Below, piece by piece: positions 1 to 7,994 of a DNA stretch of 44,890 nt (position 1 is its first letter; each line of letters opens with the position of its first letter). Source of the stretch: Myxococcota bacterium. GTDB lineage: Bacteria > Myxococcota_A > Polyangia > JAAYKL01. The stretch covers positions 1 to 44,890 of the forward strand of contig JANQET010000137.1 of assembly GCA_028278265.1 (NCBI GenBank), written 5' to 3'. The position numbers and the translations under genes are program-made. The notes beneath the pieces were generated by a model. The model was given only the letters and a program-made list of their open reading frames with translations, searched no databases and was not told the DNA's origin.

Positions 1-2
1 AT

Positions 3-869
3 GGTGACGGGCTGCTCGACTGCCAAGAACCCTCCTGCGCTCACAATCCCCATTGCATGAATCAACCTGAAGAAGGACGGCGATGCCGAGACAACATCGA
101 CAACGACAAAAACGGATTGGTCGACTGCGACGAACCCGCTTGCTTTGAGACGAGAAAATGCCGCAGACTGCGCTACTACGTCCCCGAGCCAGCTGACAAA
201 CCCGTGGGCCTGCTGCTGAGCTTCGGCGGCGGGCTGGCCCTGCCGAATTGGCGCAGACCGACCGCGCGAACACCGGTCTCTCAGCGATACGGCGTGAGCA
301 TTCCCTTCCGGCCCGATGTCGGTCTGTCGCTGAACCTGATGGGGGCCTACCTCATCACCAAGTGGATGGGCTTCGGGGTCAACGCCAACTTGTTCGGCAC
401 CGGAGGCATGAACCGCGCCGACTGGGAGGAGCATTCCGATCCGTACAAGTATCAAGGGGTCAAACTGTCCTCCCATCTCGGCGGATTCGCGCGCTTTCAA
501 TACCCGTTCAAACGGTTTGTGCCCTACCTGGATATCGGGGTGGGGTACAGCTACGCACAATACCGCTGGTGGGTCTACAACAACACGGAATCATGGGATG
601 ATATCGTCAGCCACGACGAGGACCACATCGAGGGCCCTGAGGATCGGTACAAAACGACCTTTCGACACCTGACCGTGGCCCTACAGCCGGGATTCGATAT
701 CTTTTTGCGCGCCCGCTCGGTCGCCATCGGGCTGCGGGCCTGGTTGCCGGTATTTGCGAGTCAGGACGCCAGAACGGACAACATCTCGATAGTACTCAAC
801 GCCACCTTCACACCCCAGTGGCGGGAAAAGCCCACCCTCAAGCCCCAATATCAACCGAAACCGCAATAG
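3..869 (+). CDS. Outer-membrane beta-barrel protein with Cys-rich NDxxGLxDC repeats (5' partial)
   Basis: The reading frame is open from base 3, so the first ATG in frame (57) is internal and the true start lies upstream of the window. The visible N-terminus has two copies of a short repeat: a partial one reading DGLLDCQEPSC, and a full one with NDKNGLVDCDEPAC preceded by a Cys-Arg-Asp-Asn segment. Asp/Cys repeats of this kind are common in myxobacterial secreted proteins. The remaining ~215 residues have alternating hydrophobic/aromatic stretches and many Tyr, Trp and Gly, as in a small OmpA- or OmpW-like beta-barrel, with phrases such as PYLDIGVGYSYAQYRWW. I infer a surface-anchored barrel with an extracellular or periplasmic Cys-rich arm; no specific family is recognised. 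The stop codon abuts that of the convergent next gene (867-869 against 870-872). Confidence 0.7.
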   Translation, partial: GDGLLDCQEPSCAHNPHCMNQPEEGRRCRDNIDNDKNGLVDCDEPACFETRKCRRLRYYVPEPADKPVGLLLSFGGGLALPNWRRPTARTPVSQRYGVSIPFRPDVGLSLNLMGAYLITKWMGFGVNANLFGTGGMNRADWEEHSDPYKYQGVKLSSHLGGFARFQYPFKRFVPYLDIGVGYSYAQYRWWVYNNTESWDDIVSHDEDHIEGPEDRYKTTFRHLTVALQPGFDIFLRARSVAIGLRAWLPVFASQDARTDNISIVLNATFTPQWREKPTLKPQYQPKPQ

Positions 870-2012
870 CTAGATTTTTTCTTCGTCGCGGGTGAAGAGC
901 ACACCTCGCTGCTCGAGACCGGTCAACATTCGCGAGACCACGGCGTCGTCATGGGCCAATGCCTCGGGGGGATGGACCCCGCTTTTCAGATTGACCGAGC
1001 GATTCAACAACTCGCGGGCGGCCAGTGCTGACGGAAACCCGGTCGTGCGCGCCATGGAGCTCTCCTGTCGATCCAGATCCGTTCGGTCGAGCATGAACCA
1101 CCGAATCCGCCTGCGCTCATCGTTCTTTAGCCCGATGACCGTGATCTGTAGGACGGTGTACTCCTCATCCGTGGGTTCCTGATGCCAGACCCTGGCCAGC
1201 AGGGTCGATGTGATCTCCTTGGGGCTCAGCTTCACCCCATTCATCTCAACTGCCTGCTCGCTCAGAAAGCCGGAGTCCCGCAGGAGCCCGATTTTTCCCG
1301 CATACCCCGGATACCGCAGCGTCTTCTCAACGATATGGGGACAATCGATAGTATCGAGCATGGACCTCAGGCCATCGGTCAGAAATCCCTCCAGGGTGCC
1401 GACAGAGGGAATGTCGAACAGCTCGATATCCGAGAGAGCAGGGCGCGACAGGACTCGCCCGCCGTGCTTGAATCGCGCCGGCCGAGTATACTCTTCGATG
1501 ACATCCGACGGTGAAAACGGGGCCTGGTATTCCCACGGTTGGCGCCTGACCACCGGCAGCCCCCCGACCGCGAATTCAATCCGCTCGGCCCTGGTCAACT
1601 GATGGGCGCTGTTACCGATGAGCAGATTGCTCATCCCCGGCGCCACGCCGAAATCGTACAATATGCAAACGCCGGCGGCCCGGGCCTGCTCGTTCAACAT
1701 CCGTGGATCTTCGGGCATGAACGAGATGTCCACCAACGGCTTTTGCGCCTTGATGACCGCTTTGACCGTTTGGAGGCCCAACCGTCCGGGAAGGGCGCCG
1801 ATGACCAAATCAAAAGGGGCCACCGTCTGTTCAACCATCGCGGGATTCGACAGATCCGCCCGCACGGCCTCCACGTCATCTCGCTGGGTCAGGGTGTCCA
1901 GTCTGGCGGAGTCGACGTCGGCGATGGTGACGGCGATATCGGCATCGTTGTTTAAATCTCGGGCGATCAAATGTCCCACCCGGCCGGCGCCCAGGACGAT
2001 GATGCGATTCAT
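870..2012 (-). CDS. Saccharopine dehydrogenase / lysine 6-dehydrogenase-like oxidoreductase
   Basis: 380 aa. The N-terminus has a Rossmann dinucleotide motif, VLGAGRVGHLIARDL (residues ~5-19), then the family's loss-of-function-safe pattern of a charged strand (ITIADVD-like) and DLVIGALPG. Mid-protein DISFMPED and YDFGVAPGMSNLL are typical of the saccharopine dehydrogenase-like family that includes lysine 6-dehydrogenase and carboxynorspermidine dehydrogenase. The C-terminal half holds the substrate domain. The exact substrate is not determined: lysine, a carboxy-polyamine or another amino acid are possible, and the polyamine genes 25 kb away make a carboxyspermidine-type role thinkable but unproven. 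The ATG at 2012 is preceded by AGGAG at a good distance. It is transcribed alone, convergent with the preceding barrel gene. Confidence 0.8.
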   Translation of the reverse strand: MNRIIVLGAGRVGHLIARDLNNDADIAVTIADVDSARLDTLTQRDDVEAVRADLSNPAMVEQTVAPFDLVIGALPGRLGLQTVKAVIKAQKPLVDISFMPEDPRMLNEQARAAGVCILYDFGVAPGMSNLLIGNSAHQLTRAERIEFAVGGLPVVRRQPWEYQAPFSPSDVIEEYTRPARFKHGGRVLSRPALSDIELFDIPSVGTLEGFLTDGLRSMLDTIDCPHIVEKTLRYPGYAGKIGLLRDSGFLSEQAVEMNGVKLSPKEITSTLLARVWHQEPTDEEYTVLQITVIGLKNDERRRIRWFMLDRTDLDRQESSMARTTGFPSALAARELLNRSVNLKSGVHPPEALAHDDAVVSRMLTGLEQRGVLFTRDEEKI

Positions 2013-2315
2013 GAGAGCTCCTGTTGTCGAACCGGGGCTGTCGTTTGAACACCCCGATATTTTTTTATTAAATATGTTCAGCGGCCACCTAGTCTATAGA
2101 CTGTAGGCCATGGACCATTATAGTTACAATATACAATCGGTGAGCCACGGGATGCGGGTGTCAAATTTCTTGCCGGCGGTAGATACAAGACGCCCGCGAA
2201 ACCGGATGCTAAACTTGCAATATGATCTGCTTTCATGGCAAGTAGCGATATCCGATGTGTTTGACCGGGGGTTTCAACGGTCTCGGCGGCCGGGTACCCC
2301 TGCGGAGTTAGGCGA
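2013..2315. other. Divergent intergenic region with predicted RNA/DNA secondary structure
   Basis: 303 bases without a convincing gene. It holds the divergent promoters of the dehydrogenase (minus) and the small periplasmic protein (plus). Visible structure: a perfect 12-base palindrome AGTCTATAGACT at 2091-2102 with short flanking complementarity, and two successive stem-loops at 2154-2197 and 2208-2246. A 73-codon open frame starting at 2110 has no ribosome-binding site and no recognisable protein character, so I do not call it. Confidence 0.5.
2154..2246 (+). promoter_or_regulatory. Candidate structured 5' leader (two stem-loops)
   Basis: Stem 1 pairs 2154-2162 with 2189-2197 (9 bp with one G-U pair and a 26-nt loop containing GCCGGC). 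Stem 2 pairs 2208-2210 and 2213-2218 with 2238-2246 (9 bp with an AA bulge and a 19-nt loop). Both lie 70-160 bases upstream of the TTG start at 2316, so they could be in its mRNA leader. No known riboswitch consensus was recognised; a c-di-GMP-I core was looked for by eye and not found. Low confidence that it is functional. Confidence 0.3.
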
Positions 2316-2771
2316 TTGCGAAAAATATTAATAAAGACAATATTTTACGCAGCAATAGGTGTAATATTTACCACGTTCGCCGCCCAGGATGCACTGGCCG
2401 ATAATCCCCAGGATATCTTGATTGTTGCCCATAATTCGGTACCCCAAAAATCAATCACGATCGCTGAATTGAGAGATCTGTTTCTGAAAAAACGCACCAA
2501 CTGGCAATCCGGCGGCAAAGCCCAGCCGCTTCACGTGCGCGCCGGGACCCCCTTGAGGGATCGCTTCCGTCAGGTGGTTTTGGGATTGAGCGCGCGGGAA
2601 GAAGCGAGATATTGGCAAGATCAGCGAATTCGCCACGGAAAGACCGAACCGGTGGAATTCTCCAACCCACTCAAGGCCGTCTACAAACTCCGCGGGGCAC
2701 TGAGTTACATCTATCGAAGCGACTTCAAAGAAGGCGTGGCCAAGATTTTGCTCGTCATCCCCGCCAACTGA
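2316..2771 (+). CDS. Small periplasmic phosphate-binding-like (PstS-fold) protein
   Basis: 151 aa. The start is TTG at 2316, supported by GGAG at 2304-2307, 8 bases upstream. An N-terminal signal peptide (positively charged MRKILIK, hydrophobic core, cleavage near ALA-DN around residue 29) predicts export. The mature part resembles the short substrate-binding-like domains related to PstS: it has the typical IVVHNSVPQKSIT-type strand, a LRDLFLKK(K)..W segment, then the RxxF(R)xxVLG and W-x-x-x-R(I/F)xG-like elements, and ends with a GALSYIY strand matching the GxIGYV strand of the family. At about half the length of PstS it is probably a single-lobe protein of the kind found as orphan or sensor-associated binding proteins. 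No transporter genes are adjacent. The ligand is unknown. Confidence 0.65.
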   Translation: MRKILIKTIFYAAIGVIFTTFAAQDALADNPQDILIVAHNSVPQKSITIAELRDLFLKKRTNWQSGGKAQPLHVRAGTPLRDRFRQVVLGLSAREEARYWQDQRIRHGKTEPVEFSNPLKAVYKLRGALSYIYRSDFKEGVAKILLVIPAN

Positions 2772-2858
2772 TCCCAACCCCTACACCCTAGGCTCAAAAT
2801 ATGCGAGGTATTGTGTGTTAGTCTAAGTTACCCATATTTACCGGGAAACTCAAAGGGA

Positions 2859-3704
2859 TCAGTCGAGGAGCCGATCGATATCGCTTCGCCGATAAGCGGC
2901 GATAATGAGCAGATCCTCCCTGTCCAACCGGGTGTCTTTGCCGGGTTCGACGAACGCGCGGGGATTGAGCACGATAGTCCGGTTGCCCGTTGCCGCGGAA
3001 GTCAGTCGGGAGAATCCGCAGACGATAAAGGGCGCCTCTCGGTCAATGGTGGCGCGCACCAGCTCGCGATATGACTTGCCCCAAAACGGTCGAGGCAGAA
3101 GAACTGTAAACAGCTGCATGGTGTCCGGCCGGGTACTGAGCAGGTGCTCGAACACCTTTTTGATGTAGGGACTGATGCAGCTCTGGGCGATCAGTTTTTC
3201 GGTCAGCTCCCCGTTGCAAACCACCTCGTTGACCTGCGTGAACTGGAGATGGACCCGGTTGACCGAAGAGATCAACTCCACCACCGTGTGGACGTGGGGG
3301 TTGAGCTTTTCGATCGCCACTGCGGTGAGGGTCGAATGGGCATCCGCGTGTCGGCCCTGAAGCGGATCGGCCAATACCACGGCCACTTTGGCGAACTCCA
3401 CGCGAGACATCCGCAGGTCGGCAGTGGTGGCAACCCCTCCTTCCCGGTAGTAAATATTGCTCGGATGGTGCCCCTGGGGATGCCAGTCCGGCCGGCGTTC
3501 CCAAAGCGCCCAGTCCTGCACGACGACGATGATATCGGGGGAGGGCCGATTCGAGCCGTTTTTCAACTCCTCGAAAATCCGGGGTAGCTTTTCGTTGACA
3601 TTGAGAAACACGACGTGATCGGTGATATTCCCTGGAGGATCGTTGGCAAAGAACACCCCGGTGTCGGGATTAATCGAGTAGCAATGGCGTCTGTGGCTCG
3701 TCAT
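2859..3704 (-). CDS. Stand-alone RCK/TrkA-like regulatory protein paired with the ion channel
   Basis: 281 aa from the chosen ATG at 3704, which follows GAGGA at a 7-base spacing and begins 22 bases after the channel's stop. The frame stays open to an upstream start at 3770 overlapping the channel gene, but that start has no ribosome-binding site. The protein aligns by eye along its whole length with the C-terminal cytoplasmic part of the channel encoded just upstream: DHVVFLNVNEKLPRIFEEL matches the channel's QHIVILGLNDHLDSIIHHI, CNGELTEKLIAQS matches LNGQKCCERLTSQ, RPFWGKSYREL matches RDVIGKSFNEV, and DREDLLIIAAYRR matches APEDRLVIIAYDR. It lacks transmembrane segments. No intact GxGxxG nucleotide motif is visible. 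By analogy with two-RCK gating rings it may supply a second RCK layer to the channel (inference). Confidence 0.7.
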   Translation of the reverse strand: MTSHRRHCYSINPDTGVFFANDPPGNITDHVVFLNVNEKLPRIFEELKNGSNRPSPDIIVVVQDWALWERRPDWHPQGHHPSNIYYREGGVATTADLRMSRVEFAKVAVVLADPLQGRHADAHSTLTAVAIEKLNPHVHTVVELISSVNRVHLQFTQVNEVVCNGELTEKLIAQSCISPYIKKVFEHLLSTRPDTMQLFTVLLPRPFWGKSYRELVRATIDREAPFIVCGFSRLTSAATGNRTIVLNPRAFVEPGKDTRLDREDLLIIAAYRRSDIDRLLD

Positions 3705-3726
3705 CTGTCCATCCTCGTCATCAGCA

Positions 3727-5391
3727 TCAGCACCGGGAGAGATAGGTCGAGCTCCACTTGCCCTGTTCATCGATCAAGGCAAATGTGGGACGATCGTAAG
3801 CGATGATCACCAACCGGTCCTCCGGTGCAACGGTCACTGAGCGGGCGGCGTGGTCGAGACCGGGCAAGTAGACTCGTTTGGGTCCCTCGGGCTCATCGAC
3901 TGTTCGTTCGAGGCCCAGCACGGTGATCTCCTCGTCATCAAAATCGAGAAAATAGCGCTGCACCTCGTTGAACGACTTGCCGATCACGTCACGGGGCGGG
4001 TTGACGATGTAGAGCTCGTTGTCTCGAACCGAAAAATTGAGCAACTCGTCGTATATTTTTGTGATTCCCGGATTGAGCACCGCTTGGCTGGTCAACCGTT
4101 CGCAACATTTTTGGCCGTTTAAGTACTCCACGTCATCGAGAATGTGCGCGTAGTGCAGGTTGTCGTTGTCGATAATCTCCACGGCGGTGGGAATCGTCTT
4201 GTCTCGAGGACGGACCGCCGCGGCAATGGTGACCATCAGGGTATGATTGTCAGCGGATTGCCCGTCGTCGTCCGCAGGCGATGACAGGATGACGACCCGT
4301 GCCGCTTTCTCGAGATCGATTTTGTCGAGCACCCGTTTGTCGCTGGGATCACCGGCCAGAGCGAACACCCGACGGTAGTTGCGCGCGTCGGTGATCCGCA
4401 GGGACTCCGCCCGGGGGTGCACCACCAGGATGAAGTGGTGCCCCCGCACTGCGTCGTTGATGTGGTGGATGATGCTGTCCAGGTGGTCGTTGAGGCCCAG
4501 GATGACGATGTGTTGGTTGAGCAGCCCCTTTTGCGGCGGCAGCTCTTTGACCAATCCCATCCGCTGTAGCCGTCGGACGAAGACGGCGACGATCTCACCG
4601 GTGAGCAGACCGATCACCACGATACCGGCGATCAGCACCGCCGTCGCCTCGACGCGACCGAGAACGGTCAGCGGTTCTTTGTCCTCAATCCCGGAGATCA
4701 ACAGGATGATGATGTTCCAGTACGCTTGCCAGTAGTCGTTGTAGTAGCCGTGATCCTCGTGCACTACCCCGTTGACGTAGCTGGTCATGCCGTACTCCAG
4801 CAGGGTGGTTTCGGTGTAGTGCAGCACGTTCGCCCCGATGATCCAGATGATGCTCGTGATCATAAACAGTTTGGCCAGCCGGTTGAGCTGATATCGATGG
4901 ACAAACGAGGACAGGTTGATCCGGGTATGCAGGATGACCCGGCTGAGCAGATATCCGTGGCGAATGAATTTCAACAAGCGGATCAGCCGCAACAGGCGCA
5001 GCAGTCGCAGGATTCTGAGCCCACGCACCAACCGCAGCAGCCGCCAATGGGAGGCGAAGATGAGCAGGGAGGGAAGAATCGCAACGAGATCGATAATGGC
5101 GTAAATCGAAATCGGATAGAGCAGGCGGTTCTCGGCACTGTACCAGCGCAGCGCGTACTCGATGATGAACACGGATACGATGCAACAGTCGATGAAGATG
5201 AACAGATCCCGCTGTTCCGGGTAGAGCAGCTCGAACGGGATCAATGCACAGGAGATGACGATTAGAAACAGCACGACGAGGTCGACGGCCAGGCTCAACC
5301 TTGTCGCGCCGGGTCCGCCCCGATAGGGCTCCATCACCTCAGCGATCACCGAACGAAGGGATTCTTTCCGTGCTCTTCGCTTCACGTTCAC
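3727..5391 (-). CDS. Voltage-sensor-type ion channel with C-terminal RCK domain and atypical pore filter
   Basis: 554 aa from GTG 5391 (a second GTG at 5385 fits the AGGTG better; the start is uncertain by two codons). The membrane part (residues ~32-275) has the six-segment plan: S1 ~33-53, S2 ~62-80, S3 ~96-112, and an exceptionally regular S4 with a basic residue at every third position from R117 to R144 (ten in all). S5 is ~172-190, and S6 ~250-272. From ~292 onwards is an RCK/TrkA-like domain starting QHIVILGLNDHLD. The pore-loop position between S5 and S6 does not contain TVGYGD; instead it reads SGIEDKEP (233-240) after WNIIILLI. Ion selectivity is therefore not predictable, and potassium should not be assumed. 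It is first in a two-gene unit with the soluble RCK-like gene. Confidence 0.8.
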   Translation of the reverse strand: MNVKRRARKESLRSVIAEVMEPYRGGPGATRLSLAVDLVVLFLIVISCALIPFELLYPEQRDLFIFIDCCIVSVFIIEYALRWYSAENRLLYPISIYAIIDLVAILPSLLIFASHWRLLRLVRGLRILRLLRLLRLIRLLKFIRHGYLLSRVILHTRINLSSFVHRYQLNRLAKLFMITSIIWIIGANVLHYTETTLLEYGMTSYVNGVVHEDHGYYNDYWQAYWNIIILLISGIEDKEPLTVLGRVEATAVLIAGIVVIGLLTGEIVAVFVRRLQRMGLVKELPPQKGLLNQHIVILGLNDHLDSIIHHINDAVRGHHFILVVHPRAESLRITDARNYRRVFALAGDPSDKRVLDKIDLEKAARVVILSSPADDDGQSADNHTLMVTIAAAVRPRDKTIPTAVEIIDNDNLHYAHILDDVEYLNGQKCCERLTSQAVLNPGITKIYDELLNFSVRDNELYIVNPPRDVIGKSFNEVQRYFLDFDDEEITVLGLERTVDEPEGPKRVYLPGLDHAARSVTVAPEDRLVIIAYDRPTFALIDEQGKWSSTYLSRC

Positions 5392-5527
5392 CTATCCACG
5401 TCGCATTTGGATGTATTAGTACCCCAAGGATTGCTCCCTTTCAAATCCCAATCTACCTCCAGCGCAAAACGATTTCTCCATCGCAATCGGTCTTTCCCTC
5501 CGCCGGGGTTCGGGCTATAGTGGCCCT

Positions 5528-5965
5528 ATGAAGAGTTGGCAGGTGTTCAACGCGGCGCGAAAGTCGCTCAAGTCCAAGATGTTCGCCATTTTCGGCAATC
5601 GCACGTCGCGAATGATCGACTACTGGGCACAAGATCCGGCATTCTCGGCCGAACACAAGCGCAATCCGATCGACCGGTTGGTGATGCTGCTGCGGGAGCT
5701 CGATCAGAACGGCATGCGCCAGGTTGCCGTTTCGGCACTGCGACTGCTGGCCAACGCAATCAATTGCAAGGTGATCGATCGCAACGAAGTCGTGCCCGAC
5801 AAAGAGACCCTCTATGAAGAGATCCTCGACGACATGCCCTGCCTGCTAGCTTATCAATCTGCCTTGATGGGCACTGACCTCGAAGAGGTCGATCGCACCA
5901 AGGCCGAGTTGGATCGCGAGATGGCCGAGAACCGCGTCCGTTTTGTCGAAAAGAACAATCTCTGA
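5528..5965 (+). CDS. Conserved-looking hypothetical helical protein
   Basis: 145 aa, no family recognised. The sequence is predicted mostly alpha-helical and soluble, with a basic N-terminal 30 residues, a central amphipathic segment (RLVMLLRELDQNGMRQVAVSA) and an acidic, coiled-coil-like C-terminus rich in Glu/Arg. There is no signal peptide or membrane segment. The ATG at 5528 has no evident Shine-Dalgarno sequence. It is divergent from the ion channel (137 bases) and convergent with pspA (10 bases between stops), so it is transcribed alone. Codon use matches neighbours, which supports it being a real gene. No function is offered. Confidence 0.6.
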   Translation: MKSWQVFNAARKSLKSKMFAIFGNRTSRMIDYWAQDPAFSAEHKRNPIDRLVMLLRELDQNGMRQVAVSALRLLANAINCKVIDRNEVVPDKETLYEEILDDMPCLLAYQSALMGTDLEEVDRTKAELDREMAENRVRFVEKNNL

Positions 5966-5975
5966 ACCACTGCGG

Positions 5976-6653
5976 TCAGCCGGCCAGCTCTGATTTCAAC
6001 GCGGCCAGTTCGTCGTCCACGTTCACATCCTCGAGCTGTTCGAACTCCTTCTCCAAATCCGCATTCGTGTCGACCGACATATCGTCATACGCTTTGGCCA
6101 GCGCCTCTTCCCGTTCTACCGAGTCTTCGAAACTGGCAATGGCGGCAAATGCATTGTCCGCCTCACCGGCACCGGAGAGGGCTTGAGCGACCTTCTTTTG
6201 CGCCTGGGCGGCGTTTTTCCGCGCGATCAATGTGCTCGAAGTGCGCTTGGCTTCGGCAATACGGCCGCGCAGTTGAGCGACTTGCGCTTTCAGCTTGTCC
6301 CTGACCTGGCGGGCCTGCTCCACTCCCGAGGCCATCGCGGCCACCTGACGGTCCGCCTCGGTTTTCTTGGCCAGTGCCTTTCTGGCCAGCGCCTCATTTC
6401 CCGCTCGAAGTGCCTTGGTTGCCTTGGCTTTCCAATCGGCACTGGCCCGCTGCTGTTTATCGTGCTCCGCTTCAAGTCGATTGTGATTGCTCATCGCTTC
6501 AGCCGATGCTCTGATCACCTTGCTCAATTCGGCTTCCATATCGCGCACGGTCTGCTTGAGCGTCGTCTGGAAGGTGGCATCTTCCAGCGCGTCGATCCCC
6601 TCGTGGGCTTTTCCCTTGAACACCCGTGCAATTCGACCAAAAAAATCACCCAT
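5976..6653 (-). CDS. pspA: PspA/IM30 family membrane-maintenance protein
   Basis: 225 aa, the usual length for PspA/Vipp1. It starts with a short amphipathic helix containing the family's FxRIxxxxxG(K)xxE-like pattern (GDFFGRIARVFKGKAHEGID), followed by a long, charged, almost uninterrupted coiled coil rich in Ala, Glu, Lys and Arg to residue ~200, with an acidic C-terminal segment (ADLEKEFEQLEDVNVDDEL). Family members bind stressed inner-membrane lipids and, in some bacteria, restrain a transcriptional activator. No pspF or other psp genes are adjacent. AAGGAG lies 7 bases before the ATG at 6653. The upstream 260 bases to the ferredoxin gene hold divergent promoters but no recognised site. 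Confidence 0.85.
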   Translation of the reverse strand: MGDFFGRIARVFKGKAHEGIDALEDATFQTTLKQTVRDMEAELSKVIRASAEAMSNHNRLEAEHDKQQRASADWKAKATKALRAGNEALARKALAKKTEADRQVAAMASGVEQARQVRDKLKAQVAQLRGRIAEAKRTSSTLIARKNAAQAQKKVAQALSGAGEADNAFAAIASFEDSVEREEALAKAYDDMSVDTNADLEKEFEQLEDVNVDDELAALKSELAG

Positions 6654-6913
6654 AGTTCGACTCCTTTCCCTCTGAATCTAAGGGTTGGTACAAATGGTGA
6701 CAATTTCATAAAAAAGCCAAAACGAACTAACCATCGCACGGGCTGAAGGGATCCACACAAAAACGCCGGTGATTGAATTCATCGCGAAAGAACCGTTGCC
6801 CAAACTAACCCTCCCGATTATGATGCCCATGAGAAATTCAGTTGATCGGGCTTTAACGGCGCCAAGTGGCGTACTTCTGGGCACCACGTCGTGCAGAAAA
6901 CGAGGAGGACTCA

Positions 6914-7105
6914 ATGAAAGTAAGAATTGATGAAGAGCTTTGCACTGGATGTGAGGAGTGTGTGGAGGTGGCTGAGGACATCTTTGAAATGACCGATGAC
7001 GGCGAGCTCGCCAAGGTCAAGGTGGAAACCATACCGGCGGATCTCGAAGACGATGTCAAAGAGGCTGCCGAGGACTGCCCGGCCGAGGCGATCATCATCG
7101 AATAG
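6914..7105 (+). CDS. Single-cluster [4Fe-4S] ferredoxin
   Basis: 63 aa from the ATG at 6914, which follows a strong GAGGAGG at 6902-6908. The in-frame upstream start at 6866 is not used in this call because it lacks such a site and extends beyond the family N-terminus. The protein has CTGCEECVEVAEDIF near the start and a distant Cys-Pro pair near the C-terminus (DCPAEAI), the pattern C-x2-C-x2-C...CP of one-cluster ferredoxins such as those of Desulfovibrio and Pyrococcus. It is strongly acidic, as expected for a small electron carrier. It could serve as a donor for the Rnf complex encoded 3.5 kb away, but that pairing is inference. Confidence 0.9.
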   Translation: MKVRIDEELCTGCEECVEVAEDIFEMTDDGELAKVKVETIPADLEDDVKEAAEDCPAEAIIIE

Positions 7106-7286
7106 CCCCATTCCCCGGGAGCTGATCAAAAAGCCGTTGATTAAACGATAAAACTTTATCATTATGCCCGTGCCTCACCGTATGGTTGGGCAGGGAACCA
7201 GGGATGACGACCCGAAAAAAAGAACAACCGATTCGCACCAAACAGCAGCGAAAAACCAATCAAAAACAGGTAGAGGAAACGCGATC

Positions 7287-7994
7287 ATGTTGTGGTTAAT
7301 TATCGGGCTGCTCCCCCTGGTGGCAGCCCCTTTCCTGGTGCGCATCTTCGAACGGCGGCGCTGGCTGGCCCAGGGACTCAACGGTTTCATTCTGGTGACC
7401 ATCGCCGGCATTGTCTTCTTGCACGTCCTGCCCCACGCGGTGGAGCACGCCGGCATCTCGGCAGTAGTTGCCTGTCTGATAGGGGTGCTGATTCCCTTTG
7501 TGGTCGAACGGTTTGCCACACAAAAGGCGAAATCCCGCCACCAGGTCGCCGTTGTCCTGGGGCTCCTGGGGCTCGCCATTCACGGGATGCTCGACGGGGT
7601 TGCTCTCGCCGCGGGTCATGTGCACGCCCATCACGGGGCCATCCTCGCTATGGCGGTATTATTTCATCGTATCCCGGTGGGGTTGGCGATTTGGTGGATG
7701 GCCCGCCCCAGCTTCGGAACCAAGGGCGCCGTGTTCATTCTCGTCCTCCTGGGGGTTGCCTCGATTGCCGGGTTCGTCATCTCCCTGACGCAGACGCAGA
7801 TCTTCGCCGGTTACTACTGGAGCGTGCTTCAGGCGTTGCTCGTCGGGTCCTTGCTGCACGTCGTGGTGCACCAATCGATCGGTTCTGAAACAACCGGAAT
7901 GAAGAGCCTGCTCAAGCTCTCTTCCCTCGTCGGCGCGGGGATTGGCATTGCCATTCTGCTGGCCCTGGGCCAATTCGAGCATGCGGCTCACTGA
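7287..7994 (+). CDS. ZIP-family divalent metal transporter
   Basis: 235 aa from the ATG at 7287, supported by AGAGGA 9 bases upstream; a longer frame from 7164 has a non-hydrophobic leader and is not preferred. About eight hydrophobic segments are visible. The family's metal-site helices can be read: HGMLDGVALAAG corresponds to TM4 (H-x3-D-G-x-A-x-A), followed by a His-rich loop (HVHAHHG), and FHRIPVGLAIWW corresponds to TM5 (H-x2-P-x3-A). An HVVVHQ motif occurs in a later helix. ZIP proteins take up Zn, Fe or related cations from the periplasm or extracellular side; the substrate cannot be named from sequence. Monocistronic, with a low-GC 294-base gap downstream. Confidence 0.8.
   Translation: MLWLIIGLLPLVAAPFLVRIFERRRWLAQGLNGFILVTIAGIVFLHVLPHAVEHAGISAVVACLIGVLIPFVVERFATQKAKSRHQVAVVLGLLGLAIHGMLDGVALAAGHVHAHHGAILAMAVLFHRIPVGLAIWWMARPSFGTKGAVFILVLLGVASIAGFVISLTQTQIFAGYYWSVLQALLVGSLLHVVVHQSIGSETTGMKSLLKLSSLVGAGIGIAILLALGQFEHAAH

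Noticed and set aside
2110-2331. 73-codon open frame in the first intergenic gap
   Set aside because: No ribosome-binding site, no family features, and it overlaps predicted stem-loops and the start of the periplasmic protein gene.
6654-6913. Short open frames on both strands between pspA and the ferredoxin gene
   Set aside because: None has a ribosome-binding site or recognisable composition. The 260 bases are better read as a divergent promoter region.
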